Part shown: positions 1 through 13,030 of the stretch, piece by piece
Position numbering within the stretch: the stretch's first letter is position 1
Layout of the letters: every line of letters begins with the position of its first letter
Assembly (NCBI GenBank): GCA_916613615.1
Contig: OU744720.1
Coordinates: 9,775,749-9,839,748 of the forward strand
Source: Steromphala cineraria
Lineage: Eukaryota > Mollusca > Gastropoda > Trochida > Trochidae
Length of the DNA stretch: 64,000 bases
Direction of reading: 5' to 3'
Notes under the pieces: generated by a model
What the model was told of the DNA's origin: nothing
What the model saw: only the letters and a program-made list of their open reading frames with translations
The model's database searches: none
Position numbers and translations under genes: made by a program

Positions 1-80
1 TTAAGATGTTAACGCACTTAACACAACTGTGTATTAGCCTGATATAACCGTGATAAATGGCTTACTTTCCTGTCTATATA

Positions 81-450
81 AAGGGGCAGAAACACGTTTT
101 CTGAAAAATTTAAAGTTATATATATATATCAATTTTTCACTGATAATTGTACGTTACTACTAAATTTATCATTTTGATAGTTTCAAAAATCTCATTACAC
201 AAACCAATCATCCATAGTCATGGAACAAATCGTAAATATTCACATATAGGTTATTTGCAATCATTTTTTGTGAAAACACCTTTAATTTATATTGTGTAAA
301 AAAAAATGAAAAATCTAAAAAAGAACACTATATATTTGATTTAATACTGCTTCAGTTAGTTCAAATACATTTTATTTCAATTGGAACAAGTAATTTTTTA
401 TTTTCCTGACATCACCTTTTATTTTCCCTAAAAACGCGCTACTACCCCTT
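81..450. mobile_element. MITE, AAGGGGCAGTAGC family, copy 1 (TA target site)
   Basis: Non-coding element with short terminal inverted repeats. The left end reads AAGGGGCAGAAACACG and the right end, reversed, reads AAGGGGTAGTAGCGCG. TA dinucleotides flank both ends (79-80 and 451-452), as expected for Tc1/mariner-type insertion. Internal landmarks shared with the copies at 9397 and 49619 are a stretch around ATTACACAAACCAATCATCC, a run of A after TTGTGT, and a CCTGACATCACC segment near the right end. No open frame of note, so it would depend on a transposase supplied in trans. Confidence 0.8.
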
Positions 451-452
451 TA

Positions 453-1638
453 AAGTCAGCAATAATGTGTTTGTAGGTTTTAAGAAACATCTATCTTTAG
501 AATGATTTTAAACATTAATAGCATTTCTACATTTCTCACATGTAAACTATTTCTTTACTATTCAATAATCTCAATGACAAATTAAAAACCATAAACCTAA
601 TTATTTAATAATTGTCTTTTTGATGAGGAATACAGATTATTCAATGTATATTGGGAATACAATCCAAATATAACTGCTATCTATCAGTGGATGGAAACAC
701 TAACATGTAAGCATATATAAATTATTACAACGTTCAAGGCACTATGCGATTATTACTGCAACAATCTGAACATAGAAATGATACCATTGATTATTCAGGG
801 AGTAGCTCTTTAATTCTTCGTCACTACAGATACATGCTTGTGTAAAAGTGTATTAAACTTCGCAATTTAACAAAAGGTACAAAATAAAGACAAAGTACGG
901 AAGAAACACCTTGACAATGAATCACTTAATTTCCTGAGCATTAATCATTCATTGCCGATAAGAATAAGCTTCGAAAATGTTTACTTGAGTGAGACAGAAC
1001 AGATGCTATAAACAAATTGACTTAGGTCGCTGAGTATAATCTGGATCACTTTATCCAACATGATGAGGTAGCAAGGTAGCACTTGATATATCATCACCAG
1101 ACTCCAGAGTGGGACAGACAATAATAAGGGCTTATCTTCCTAGATAAAGATGCACTCCAACTACTGATATACATCTAAATCAGTACCACGAACACTTGTC
1201 TGTTCTTTGCTGATTTTGTGATGGGGAAATTGCCGTTAGAAATAATTTCACTATTAAATGGAAATATGTATAAAAGCATTTTGCAAGTACAGGTTTCAAA
1301 TTCACAGAGCCTACACACAAGTGCTGGAACGTAAAGTAAATGTGTTATGTTTTAAAATATACAGATATGCAGACACCATTTGATCGGGAAATTGTCATAC
1401 ACCGTATATGTGAGATTCACATATTAGACCTTTTCTGCATAATTATGGTATATAATCAATTAAGTTAATGATTGAAATTGACAGCCTCGATTCTTTTTTT
1501 TTTATTTCTAAGAGTAAGAGTCATTTGTTGACAGACAATGGATTATTTTAGTTTACAATGAGACAACTTAAAACATTTTAAATCATGTTTGTGTCTCTCA
1601 GTTTGAACATTTTAAATGAATTGTACTTGTGTTCTATA
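453..1638. other. AT-rich spacer, nothing recognised
   Basis: No sustained open frame, repeat ends or RNA-gene signals were seen. A poly-T run lies near 1494-1503. Confidence 0.5.
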
Positions 1639-1640
1639 TA

Positions 1641-2790
1641 AACTAGTGTCCAAAAGAAACGCTACACACATTATTTCCAAATATTTTTTTTACTTTGTTA
1701 TCATTTCGTTTGAAAACATGATTTTGTATATCAGGTATACCATATACTGTGTATTTGATTGAAAATACTGGGAACATGCCATCACTTCCGGTGAAATCGG
1801 GAATTTTGTGAAAAAGGAATTATTGACTGTAGCAAGTTTTGCATGGGCAGATAAATTGTATAAAACGGCTCGACCCAAACGTTATTGTCATAGCAACAAC
1901 AAAAACACCAAAGAGTGCCATGTTTGGCAGTCAATGAAAGAGAGAGAGCCCTTAGAAATGATTTACAAGGGGCCTCGCACGCCAACGTCGCCAGACCATT
2001 TGGTTGTCCCCTCATAACAGGCCGCAGATTAATGTATCGATTACGTCAAACTGGTTAGACATCAGACATGCCCATAATCGGCAGACCACCCTTGACCTCT
2101 GTCAGTGAAGTCCCCTACATCCGGTAATAACACTTTCGGAACTGCGCCATCACAACAGCGTCAACAGTGGTTACAGCACTGGGAAAGAGATTCAGTCAAT
2201 AGACCGTGTACCGGATACTGCGACAACATGGTATCCGGCCACTCCAGCCTACCGCGGATGGTTCCTGATACCTGACAAAGTTATGAGTTACCCGGTGGCA
2301 GAGTCGCGACTGGGCACGACCCGATATGAACCAAATCGAACATTTTTGGGATGATCTCAATCAGAATGTCAGAGGTCGCCCTGTGCGTCAATCCAACATC
2401 CAGGATGTTTAACAATGTCCCCTCAACGAATGGCAACAGATTACCGCAAACTTCATCAGACGTTTGACAACGTCAGTCCGTAGACGTGTTTTTGCCTGTA
2501 CAGTCTCGTATGGTGTACATACCCGTTTCTAACATCACTTTGTAACATGTATTGTGACATTTATCCACGCTTTCGCGATCAGTGTTTAAATGATTTCTCA
2601 AATATTGGACCCCACCCATCTTTACAGGCTTGTCCTTACGGTTATTCTGACTTGATTAAAATGAAAACTTTATACACATTGTGTGGAAAGGACACTCTTT
2701 AGAGTTAAACCAAAATGATTTTTCTATATGGGTTTGTTTTTATTTTATGTCGTTGCTAACACGCGGTAGCGTTTCTTTTAGACACTAGTT
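1641..2790 (+). mobile_element. Tc1/mariner element, internally deleted
   Basis: Bounded by 25-bp terminal inverted repeats with one mismatch: left 1641-1665 starts AACTAGTGTCCAAAAGAAAC, right 2766-2790 is its inverse with TAAAAG for CAAAAG. TA target duplications sit at 1639-1640 and 2791-2792. The element is 1150 bp, shorter than the 1479- and 1532-bp Tc1 copies elsewhere in this window, because the middle of the transposase is missing. It encloses the transposase relic at 1915-2532. Confidence 0.88.
1915..2532 (+). pseudogene. Tc1-like transposase relic lacking the catalytic core
   Basis: The frame begins GTG-CCA-TGT-TTG, where family members start with ATG and residues like MPRL, so the start codon appears lost. 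It then gives the N-terminal helix-turn-helix part (NERERALRNDLQGAS, then GCP..TGRRLMYRLRQTG) and a GRPP motif matching the linker of Tc1 proteins. Stop codons interrupt it after RLRQTG and after PYIR. The sequence jumps from the end of the DNA-binding half straight to the C-terminal part (SRDW, then MNQIEHFWDDL, ending in RRLTTSVRRRVFAC and HTRF-stop). About 350 bases coding for the first two catalytic aspartates are gone; only the third acidic residue (E in QIEH) remains. The gene is dead. The surviving inverted repeats mean the element could still be moved by a related transposase. Confidence 0.8.
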
Positions 2791-2792
2791 TA

Positions 2793-5600
2793 CATGAGGA
2801 ACTTACACTGTTTACACCCACTTTGCTATGCATTTGGAACGTTATTATTATTTTAAGGAATTATAACAATTTGCCATTGACTATTCATGGCCTCTTTGTT
2901 TGGTAAAACTACACACAAAGATTTAGCATCCATTTACATGTACTGTAAAAAACACAACTGATAACAAATTGACATTCACACACCTAGACCCATTTAATCA
3001 TTAATGTAACATTTTGAAATAAATAAGAAAGTTCCTAGAGTCTTAAATATAAGTGATTTAGTTTGAGGACCATAAGTTTAATTTGTTGACATCAACATGT
3101 CAAATAATGGTTATACTGCTGGATAATCATTCTATCTAATATCAAATTGTTTCCCCGGCATGTTTTCATATTTCTTATAACAGCGATTGCACTAATAAAG
3201 TTAAATTTATGTTGTTTATTATGTCTTGATCAATTGCAATATTTGCTTTACATGGTCTTTACATGAAGTAAGTTATCTTTCGTCTTGAAAGTAAATGCAG
3301 GTCTACTACTTAGATACAGTTAACATTGGTCACATTTGTGCTGATAACTTTTTTACTAATCATGTTGTTGCGCGTTTCAACACTTAAGCAACATAAAAAT
3401 AACTAATGATACAAAAACTTCATGAGCAGCTCACCACGAGTCTATGGATCATAACATTAAACATAATCTTCCAGAAACCATGTTAGGCATTGAAAACATC
3501 TATCGAATGTAAAGACGTTGTATCACTCTTTCTGGCTTACAGCTGTGTACAAAAATCATGCCTTACTATCTATGAGTTTCTCATTTATTTGAATCATTAA
3601 TTTGGGTAAATTTTTGTATAATCCATCTTTTTGAAATCGTCAATTTTAAGTCATCACGTTAGAGGTCACAGATTTGTTGAAATATTTGTAAACCATACTT
3701 TTTTACAAAATAGTTCGTGGATAAATATTCCATGTTTTCCATTGTCAACATCTTGAAAAAAGAAAGCTTGATGAGTTGGTTGAAACTGACGCAAGCGGGG
3801 AAAAAATCCTTATTATCAAACAGAGATATTTATACTTACGTCGTTGTTTGACGTTTGAACAGGGACACATCTATCCTTAAAAAACAAGGGATAAAACATA
3901 TAACAGTCGTTTTCGTATCTTGAATTCCAGTGTCAGAGAGAGATATCTTTTCTGACGTCAACACTGAAAGATTGATGTACCAGAATCTGCATCAATGATG
4001 TTATATAATCGCTGTGATAATAAAACATTGTCTTAATGTCTACTGTCAAAAACTTTAGAACATTGACATTTAGCTCCTTTTATATATATTCAAAGCAAAT
4101 GATTTACTTTTAGAAAACAGATAATTGCTGACAATACAATAAAGATGATTCGATGATATACATCAAGAATACAAAACTATTTGATAAGTGAAATAATTGT
4201 CCATTATAGTATACTAATGCAAGATATTTATTTATAAACGTCCAAATTTTCGATTATGTTGAAATATAACTGAATAAACAAAACGCAAAGTATTCTACCT
4301 AAGAAAATAAGTAAAAAAAACGAACGAAGCAATACTTTGATATATAATATAATTCTTTATGGATGTCATTTCAGAAACTGCCTCACGATGATTCAATACT
4401 TCGTGTTGATCAATCAATAATAAACGACTTAGATGAAAGCAAATTATTTTTCAACAACCAACACGTTTTCTGTTTTGTCATTAGAGTGTTTGAGTTTTAA
4501 TCTCTGGTAATCTAAAGAACAGAATGCTTTTAAGTCGAATGCAGTTGTCTGTATGATCAATATTCTATACCTTTGATATGGTCTCCTATCTACATAGAAG
4601 CCCACTTTACACATTTGTTCAGCTAGTATCTTGCATCGGTACAAAGAAACCATTGGCATTTGAAGCATGTAGTTCCCAGTCTCTTACCGTATAAAGCTAC
4701 CGATGAAGTGGATGCATTGGGCGTACAATTCCCTTCAAGTGGAACATCAGAGATTTCACAGCAGTTAGAATTTTCAAACAATTTGAAAAGATTGTTTTCT
4801 TTTCAGTGACTTTTCTTCAAAGGGGCTGGCGATAACAAGCTATCTTTCCATCGGTTTGTGTGGTAGTAACGTAATAGTTTTTGATATAACATAGAGCTTA
4901 ATACATTTGATGATTTATAGACCGGAGATTGTTTACGAATTGAACAAATGCAAATCTGGTTTTCTCTCGAACATAAAATTGATTATATATTTAATATAAA
5001 TTAAAACAAGTGAATAATTGAAATATGCCATATTAACGAGTACAGTTAAAAGAACAATTCAAGTATATAATCAGTCTTATGTAGCTTCACTACAGCTGCG
5101 CATGCGTACCTTTACCTGCGTACACTTGATTGTGTATCTTAGTGAAAATATCATGTAATTTGGGTTTCGTTTTGACGTAAATAACATAACTCCAGGAACA
5201 TTTATAACGGATCCCCGATTGTCCATGTGTAACATAACCATTCCAAAACCACATTTCAAAATCGTCTAGTCACTGATGCTGGATTTCCTTTTTTTGGTAT
5301 GGTTTAACTGACAGATATTTGTGAAATCCCAATTTTCTTAAATTTTGATTAAAATATTCCATATAAACTGTGTAAGAAAAGAATCAGCACATAAACATTT
5401 CCTAGTGCAAAGGAACAAATATAACTTAAGTGTTTTTGAAATTTGACACCTGTTCATTTCTAGCCTGCCAAATTTGTTACGGGTATCTGTTAGGTATAAC
5501 ATACGAATATTTTAACCCAAACTGACTTTTAACTTATGTAGTGAAATTTCAACAATATCCGTTTCGTTTTCGCAATCCTAGAATGCCTCAAAGACATTCA
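2793..5600. other. AT-rich spacer, nothing recognised
   Basis: Only short frames of about 60-75 codons on the minus strand (4444-4668, 5077-5259), with no recognisable motif or convincing splice context. No repeat ends were identified. Confidence 0.4.
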
Positions 5601-5670
5601 AAATTACATGATATTGTGACGCTATACTAAGCGAGTATGACGTCATAATGACGTCACCTACATGTAATTC
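5601..5670. promoter_or_regulatory. Paired CRE palindrome
   Basis: Two perfect TGACGTCA octamers occur 11 bp apart (5638-5645 and 5649-5656). TGACGTCA is the established CREB/ATF binding site. They lie inside a larger imperfect palindrome: AAATTACATG...TGTGACG on the left and CGTCACCTACATGTAATT on the right. The palindrome could equally be a small MITE that happens to carry the sites. No gene start is visible nearby. Confidence 0.4.
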
Positions 5671-7469
5671 GGTCAGTGAGCAATGTTATTACACAATAAT
5701 AATAACTTTTTAGATTTATTGAACAGTGATAGCTTCAACTGGCGAGTAATAATGTGGTTTATCAACAGGTCAAAATTGTCTTTGCTACATGTTTGCTATT
5801 CGAGGAAATACGGTAAGTCGACCTTATTGCCACTGCTTAATCATTGATCTTCCAACCTTTCATTTCGATCTCAACATTTGGTAATACTTCTGCCAGGTAA
5901 TAATATATTGTTCAAAGAATCAATCAGTCCTTTTCTTCAACATCTTCATTCAACAGGGTAAAATAAATAGATGGATATTTTAAACAATTTTCTAATACTT
6001 TGATATTTAAATAGTGACCAATTGTCGAGTATAGATTGTATAGATTTGATGTCTTTCATAGACTGACTTTTCTATGAGTAGTTTTTGTCAATGCTTTTGT
6101 TTGAGTTGAATCTGATAGAAAGGAAACGTCTCGTGTTCTGTGAGCGGTGCCTGATTCCAGTTTGGGCCATTGGTTCAACGAGGGAGAATAAATCTTCCCT
6201 ATCTGAGATAAATTATGTATTTGCTCTCCTGCTTCAAACGTGTTTTTTTCAAAATAGCGACAACGATATTTGTTCAGCTATAAGAAGAGTGTAAGATTTT
6301 AATTGCTGTGAAGCTGATTTATTGCATCAGCTATAACGAAACTAATCTGAATTGTCCAGATCGGATAATGTACAAGAATTTGATTGATTGCAAATCTAGA
6401 AATAGAAAGTAAAAAAAAAGAAAAGCATTTCCATTTGATAATGTTTCTCCTATATTTTCAATGTCCCTTTTCAGTATTAATATAGAAGCAACAATTTCGT
6501 CATTTCACCGTACTTTTCAAAATTCATCAAGAAGAAGACAAAAGGTTAAAGTACAGACAGTTTGACAGGTAGATAGGAAATATTTCCTTTGATCAGATAG
6601 TTTGCCGTCTCAATAAATTTCTTTAGATTTGCAAACCTTTTCATAGTTTTGTGTTAGATGAAATGGATATAAACAACAAATATTGTACATTCTCTATGTC
6701 ATCGTTAGTTTAAAAAGTTACTTCTTGATATGTATGTTGTTGTAGATAACAGTAAAAAATATCATATAAAAGTAAACATAATATCAAGTGTGAAAACCGT
6801 TAATATTATATATATTATATATATCAACTTTGTATCTGAAGAGTATTTTTATAAGTATTAACTATCTAAAAAGGTGTATATGATTATCTGTCATTCTTTA
6901 GTATTCGACTAAACGATGATCAAAAAGATCTCAAATGTGAATGAATTAAGAAGATATAGTAAAGGGAATCCATTACTAAAGTTAAATCCTTTTCGAAAAA
7001 CCATTTATGAACCAATCCAGATGCTGATTCAAATGCTTTGAAAGAACCGAATTATGTTGACCCAAGGTACAGTAAATGATTATTCATGTTTCCCCTCGAA
7101 CAAAGAAACAGTATGGTTTCATACATAACGCCATGTATTATGCTTTAATGAATATACCACGATTGTACTGGTTCCCCTTTTGCAGGTACACAAATCCAAT
7201 CTACTGCATGACCAGCGCCTTTGACATATCATGATCTAAGTAGCTTTTAATCACCAGAGTCTAGATATACGTGATGCTAGATCAAGATAAGTAAGCTTGA
7301 TTAGACACGGGCTAGATATAGCGATTCCCAGGCCTTCTTTCTTGATGTTAAAGAATGCAGCAGCATTTTAATTCAGAATCTATTACGATAGAGGCGTCTG
7401 GTCGACTTGAAGACTTCCGTAATGGAAAATTCATATGAAATTAATTTAAACAGAAGAGGCATATGTTTA
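5671..7469. other. AT-rich spacer with a TA-rich run
   Basis: A TATA-rich microsatellite lies near 6800-6826. A 69-codon plus-strand frame at 6085-6294 shows no recognisable motif. Nothing else seen. Confidence 0.4.
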
Positions 7470-7471
7470 TA

Positions 7472-7626
7472 AACTAATGTCCAAAAGAAACGATACCAAG
7501 TTTTTGTGCATACTTTTTTACAAGATATATGCCTGTTAGACACACTTAAATTCGACTCTGTCAGGTTATAGAATTTTGTTTCGGACGACTTTGAAAACTT
7601 GGTATCGTTTCTTTTGGACATGAGTT
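7472..7626. mobile_element. 155-bp MITE related to the 1641-2790 Tc1 element
   Basis: Terminal inverted repeats of about 33 bp (7472-7504 and 7594-7626) differ by one base. They begin AACTAATGTCCAAAAGAAAC and are closely similar to the Tc1 ends at 1641 and 2790. TA duplications flank it at 7470-7471 and 7627-7628. A 98-codon minus-strand frame reads straight through the element and is therefore not credible as a gene. Confidence 0.85.
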
Positions 7627-7628
7627 TA

Positions 7629-9394
7629 GTTGGAAAATCTTTAAAGGTATTTAGATCAGTAGACTCCATATATCTAACTGAAGAATCAGGATGTTCATGT
7701 TATAAACGGAGTGCTATCTAAGTTATTTTAAAACATCAGAGTTTTAAATGATGAGAGATTAAACATGATTGGAATCATGATCAATGACGTAAAACAAACT
7801 TTTTTCTTTTCAAAGAGACCTGATTAGCTTGAACAGTGATTATGTACAGAACACTTACTGTTGTAACAGAGTAGAAGATACCAACAACAATATAAATCTG
7901 CATCGTCACGAAGAGATTGCAGGGTAGCAGATGTTGTGTTGTGATGGTCAGCAGTGAAGATTTATGCTTTCCGAAGTAAATGGGTTTTCGTTCATCTACT
8001 TTATGTCTCAAGTGTAACGGACACTGCATTTGGTGATTGTGTACCTCAACGAAAACTCGTGAAGTATATGAATCAAAAAGTTGAATCAAATTGTTTTGTT
8101 CAACGTTTTAAATAATGTGTATGTAATTATAAGCGAACTGGTCACCATATAGGCAGAACTATTAATGAACTTAAGTTATCGATTTATAGATGGAGATATG
8201 TTTGTTATTGCTTTGAAATAGAACCTAATAATCAAGTAACGCACCCTGAACATGTTTTACAGTGAGTAAATATGTTAAAAGATGTACAATTGTCCTATTA
8301 TGTAATACCTTTATTCATTGTTCTGTGAGTTGTCACGTAATTACCAATTAACCAATGGTAACTGAAATGCAGCAGCGACATTGTATATTATGAAGCAAAT
8401 TAATCGATATATCATCATAACTTCTTTAACTTTATATATAAGAGATTTTTGAAAATTGGACTGTAGTAATAATTGAAGACAGAGTTGCAACATTTTGCTT
8501 CATCTTTATGTCAAATAACACAGAACCGTACGTTTGTATTTGCTTACGTTTCCACTATTTACTTTTTGTCAAAGTAGAATGCCAAATTGCTAAACAGATA
8601 AGAAAGAAGATGAGATACAGGATATAGTATATTTATCATATGCAGTTCCTGTCTCATCCTACCATCACTATTTTGGATTGCATGAGGGACAAACCAAACT
8701 GGTTCATTTACCCCCGCTGCCGTTAAAGTGTGGTTTCTGTATTTGAATTACTCACATTAGCTGATAACTCATTGTTGCTCATTTCAAAATGACAACACAA
8801 CATATGTCTCACGAAGTAATAGAACTCAAACTTGTAATGAAAGCATATCTTCACTATCAAATTGTCATCAGAAGATCAAGCGACTTTGACTCGAATGTGG
8901 TAAACCAAATACATTGTAAACAAAAGACATTAACACAAGCAGTGATATTTATGTGCATATATTTCTGATACAACAAATAGAGGCATTTAGATATGCGAGT
9001 TCCACTGCTATTACCTCATTATGTAAATACTGCTACTTCTAACTCACTTACAGACTCGTACATCTTTTGGTTCTCGCTCATTTTATCCAATTAATTGTCG
9101 AAGTTCTCCCATACAAATACTTTCTAATATATTTGGAAAGAATGCCTTTATTGAATTTGATCGAAGCGGGCAAAATAAGTCCTGTGAGAAATGCTATATC
9201 AAAGACGATAATGCAAGTGCCATGTATGATGAAGTTGAAGACGTGATATTAAAATCTGGTAATAAATATAACCAACCTTCAGATGCGGACATTTTCGTTT
9301 CAAAACTGAAATAATGGCATGCCCAAAATTAGAACTGATTAATACACTATTTTGAACATTTAAAAAAAGAGTTCATATATGTATATACATGACT
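7629..9394. other. Spacer with one weak exon candidate
   Basis: On the minus strand, 7859-8023 is an open stretch bounded by a possible acceptor (AATGCAG) and a good donor (ACA|GTAAGT). It would encode a hydrophobic segment followed, if read through, by a lysine/arginine patch. No family was recognised. The rest of the stretch shows nothing. Confidence 0.2.
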
Positions 9395-9396
9395 TA

Positions 9397-9720
9397 AAAG
9401 GCCAGTAGCACGTTTTTGTTTTAAATTCTGTTACTGATAATTGTATGTAGATGTATTTTTTGAAAGTGAAAAATAATTCATTACACAAACCAATCATCCA
9501 TAATCAGAAAAAACATAATGAGGTTTCACATAAAGTCCATTGGCTGCCATTTTTGTAGGAACACCTTTAATTCATTTTGTGTAAAAAAAAAGAATCGCAT
9601 GTCTGAACTTTACATTCTGCTTCATTTAGTTTGAATACATTGTCTTTCAATTGTAACTATTTATTTTCATTTACCTGACATCACCTTATATACCCTCAAA
9701 AAAACGTGCTACTTTCCCTT
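9397..9720. mobile_element. MITE, AAGGGGCAGTAGC family, copy 2
   Basis: The left end after TA reads AAAGGCCAGTAGCACG and the right end, reversed, gives AAGGGAAAGTAGCACG. It shares with copy 1 the ATTACACAAACCAATCATCC block, the A-run after TTTTGTGT and the ACCTGACATCACC segment. The right terminal TA has been lost and several internal stretches differ, so this copy is older than the ones at 81 and 49619. Confidence 0.75.
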
Positions 9721-12700
9721 CCACTTCACATGAGGAAGATACATCAAGTACTATACAAAAGCATAAACGTGTTGAGAAGTTTTCACAAGATTGCTTTTTT
9801 TAATTGATTAATAGGAAAACACCTGTTTGAGATCAGTTGAGAAAATAAAGGTTTTGCATGTAAAAGTAGTTTATTATAATATAGACACATCTTTTGAAAA
9901 AAACACTTTATAACCTTACCACAATACGATATTTCTATACTTGCGAAGTAGATGAAATTAGTATTCTTTTACACACAATATCTCCAAGCAAACTTGTGTC
10001 TTTCTATGTATGAAAACGTCTCATATAAGCATATTCTTGTTAAGCCTATCAACAACAAATATTTTTTTTCTTGGAACTGTACGATCTAACTTATTTGCCC
10101 TGTTCCTATAACTCATCACAATAAAGACACGTATAACATTTGGCAGACAGGGTAAATTGATTTAGTTAACTAAACTCTGAACTTAAGGGACGCCATCCTT
10201 TCTTTTCCTTATGTCCTTTGAATCTAAAGTTGAGTAAATCAATTGTGAAAGGGGTCGATTTACAGATGTTGCCCTCAATGAGACCTCCTTTGAAGGCGGA
10301 TCTTATAGATCTTATACAATTACCTCAGGCCTGTCATTTCATTAAGCTTCAAAAGACACCAAAGACGAAATTAAAGCTAGGTCACGTAAGTATTGGCATC
10401 CTGACTGTGAAATCATTGCGATTGGATTATTCAAAATGAAATTCGATTTCACCGCATTCAATGTGATCTGTCTAAGAGCATTCAATGACAAAGCTTATGA
10501 TGGCATCGCGAACATCAATCTCGTGCTGTGTGTATGTATTTGATAGAGATCTGTGGACAATGTTTCATCCGCAAGCAGATACAGATAGTGTCCAATCTCT
10601 ACCTGTATGTTTTTAAAAAATTCGAATACAAAATCAATACCTCAACAATCAACAGTCTGCAAAAAGCCTTAAACCTTTTACCTATAAATAGAAATTTCGT
10701 TTGATTGATTATGTTGAATTAATGATACTGAAAATCATGATCATTTCGAGTTGGGAAATATATATAAAAGAGAAACTTAAACTTCAGATATTGATATTAG
10801 TACTCCTTGAAATTGAAGACAAACAAATGCAATGCGAGTCTATATGAGAAACAATAGATAAGAAAGCTAATATCGTTTCCAGGTTATTCACTGTGTATCC
10901 CAACGTGTTACCGTTGACAACCCACCTTAATGTAGGAGTTACCAGATACTGCAAAAGGAAACTGCAAAAGATTGTAAATTACCCAATAAAGAAGTTGCTA
11001 TCCAGAACATCTTTCTGTTCCAATATTTTACATACAACCATTTGCATCTGAACTGGGGACTCCCTATATTTCTAATTACAACCAATCACTCATTCCTATG
11101 TTTAATGATATGATAAATGATATGATAGCATATCGAAAAAATTTAACATAACATGACAGCCGTGATCCTTCATGAAGTGCACTTTAACGTTTGAACACAG
11201 GTGTCTTGGTACAGGTGTCATTTTCAACATGATCGTTGACAACTATATATTCCAATCATATATAAATATTAGTACAGAGACTAGTGTGACTGTTTAGGCA
11301 ATATTGTTATGCGGTATCTCCATATGACATATTCTGACTTTTGGCAATAAAACGTGATACGAAAAGTTGATGATGGTTGAAGTGCGTGACCCAGCATTCT
11401 TCAGAACGTTTTACAAGGGTGCAATACTTAGATTAGTTTTATTAAGTTACGTGCATGAGTGACTTTCAATGTTAATTTGTTCATGACATGTGTCATAAAT
11501 TATCAGCAACAAAAGAGATAACTAGCTGAAATTAGCTTCTTATCAGAATGGGGCAATGAAGGCAACAGGATATAAATGAAATGTTGATCAACATGGAACA
11601 TGGGTTGTAATGGAAGTGATGAGACTTTTATCTGCTTAATTCATTTAAGGAGGAACAACGATAAACCTAAGATCTCTTGACGGTCCTTTGATTTCGTGTT
11701 GTAATTAAAGATGATTAAGTGCGTTCCCGAATCATCCGTTAACGTTGAATCACGTTGCACAACACGACTAAACCTTTACCTTTCCTTCCGTGGCATCATC
11801 GAGGGCGCCTTAATACAAATGTAAGGGATTTTATGAAATTAAATGCAAAATTTCCTTCTTGTACAGTGTATATTAAACATAGCCTATATATTAACTCATC
11901 CAAGGAAGTTCCACCCAATGTTATTCTAATTTTTCAATTTCCCCACTTATTTGTCAAAGTAAAAAAGGGAAAGCTTGAATCTAACCCGTATCGGATCAAC
12001 TTTTCCTGCCTAGACATCGTTGAGATTAATCTCTCCTCTGGTTATCTAAGTTCGCCATGTGACTGGCTCTGCTCATGCTGCCGATAAAATTTAATTAGTT
12101 TATGTATGATGAGGAGAGGGAAACGAGAATAAGAACGCAGTGTGGTTTCACAATAAACGAAGATATATTTAGTTCATACAAGGTATTTCTTTTGGATCAT
12201 TGGAATAAAAACCAATGATCTCTATCAACTACTTGAAAATAGATTTTTAGGCTTTGAAGCCTAAAGAAACTTAACTACAAAAATATTTTGGAAGTAGATT
12301 AGAAAGTTAATCATATAAGCAGGTACATGCTGGCTAATGTAATGCTCGAACTCCATGTTAAAGTCAGATATTTTGTTAATAATTTTCGGACGGATAAGTC
12401 AAGTGATTTGAAAGTTTCATGAGTGCTATTTAATCCCATTGAACCATCGATGCATTTAGGATCTTAACTAACTAATTCTACATAATATGGTGTTTAAATC
12501 CTGCAACGACAGAGGAAATTTTTTCGGCAGTTAAATGACACACGTACAGTATAAAGAATCTCACAGACTTGATGCAAACGAAGTAAACATCATAACATTC
12601 TACAGCTTAATACAATAACAAAATGTTCTCTTCAAGTAATGAACAGCGAAACATAAAAACGTCTCTTATAAAGTTTGCACACAAATATAAGCGATTTACA

Positions 12701-12857
12701 TCTTCAATTCGCATGAAAGCAAATGGAGATGCGTTATTATTTTACAGATTTAGTCTTAATCGTTATGACAATGATAAACAGTAAAATCATATTATGTCAC
12801 TAATCTTCTGAAACATATTTGCAGAATTGTATATTACTTATCCTCCCGGTATTTTTA
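9721..12857. other. AT-rich spacer, nothing recognised
   Basis: Open frames at 10218-10439 and 11755-12087 (plus strand) carry no motif that I recognise. The second has TTG rather than ATG at its 5' end. No repeat ends identified. Confidence 0.35.
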
Positions 12858-13020
12858 CAGTCTCAGTAAACCTAGCCTCAATATTACCCGTTTGACACTG
12901 TTTGACTCCGATATTGAGTCTAGAAAGGTCGAGTACAGGGCCGCGTCAGCGCACGTATCGAATTGACCAATCAGAACTCATCTTACCAAGCCACAATTGA
13001 GGCTAGGTTTACTTAGACTG
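12858..13020. mobile_element. 163-bp MITE with 10-bp target duplication
   Basis: Terminal inverted repeats of 25 bp (12858-12882 and 12996-13020), one mismatch, begin CAGTCTCAGTAAACCTAGCC. They are flanked by near-identical direct repeats GGTATTTTTA (12848-12857) and GGTATTTTAA (13021-13030), 9 of 10 bases equal. Target duplications of 9-11 bp are typical of the Mutator superfamily, so this is tentatively a Mutator-type MITE. Its interior is GC-richer than the surroundings and has no open frame. Confidence 0.75.
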
Positions 13021-13030
13021 GGTATTTTAA

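Noticed and set aside
7373..7669. 98-codon minus-strand open frame
   Set aside because: It reads through both inverted ends of the 155-bp MITE at 7472-7626.
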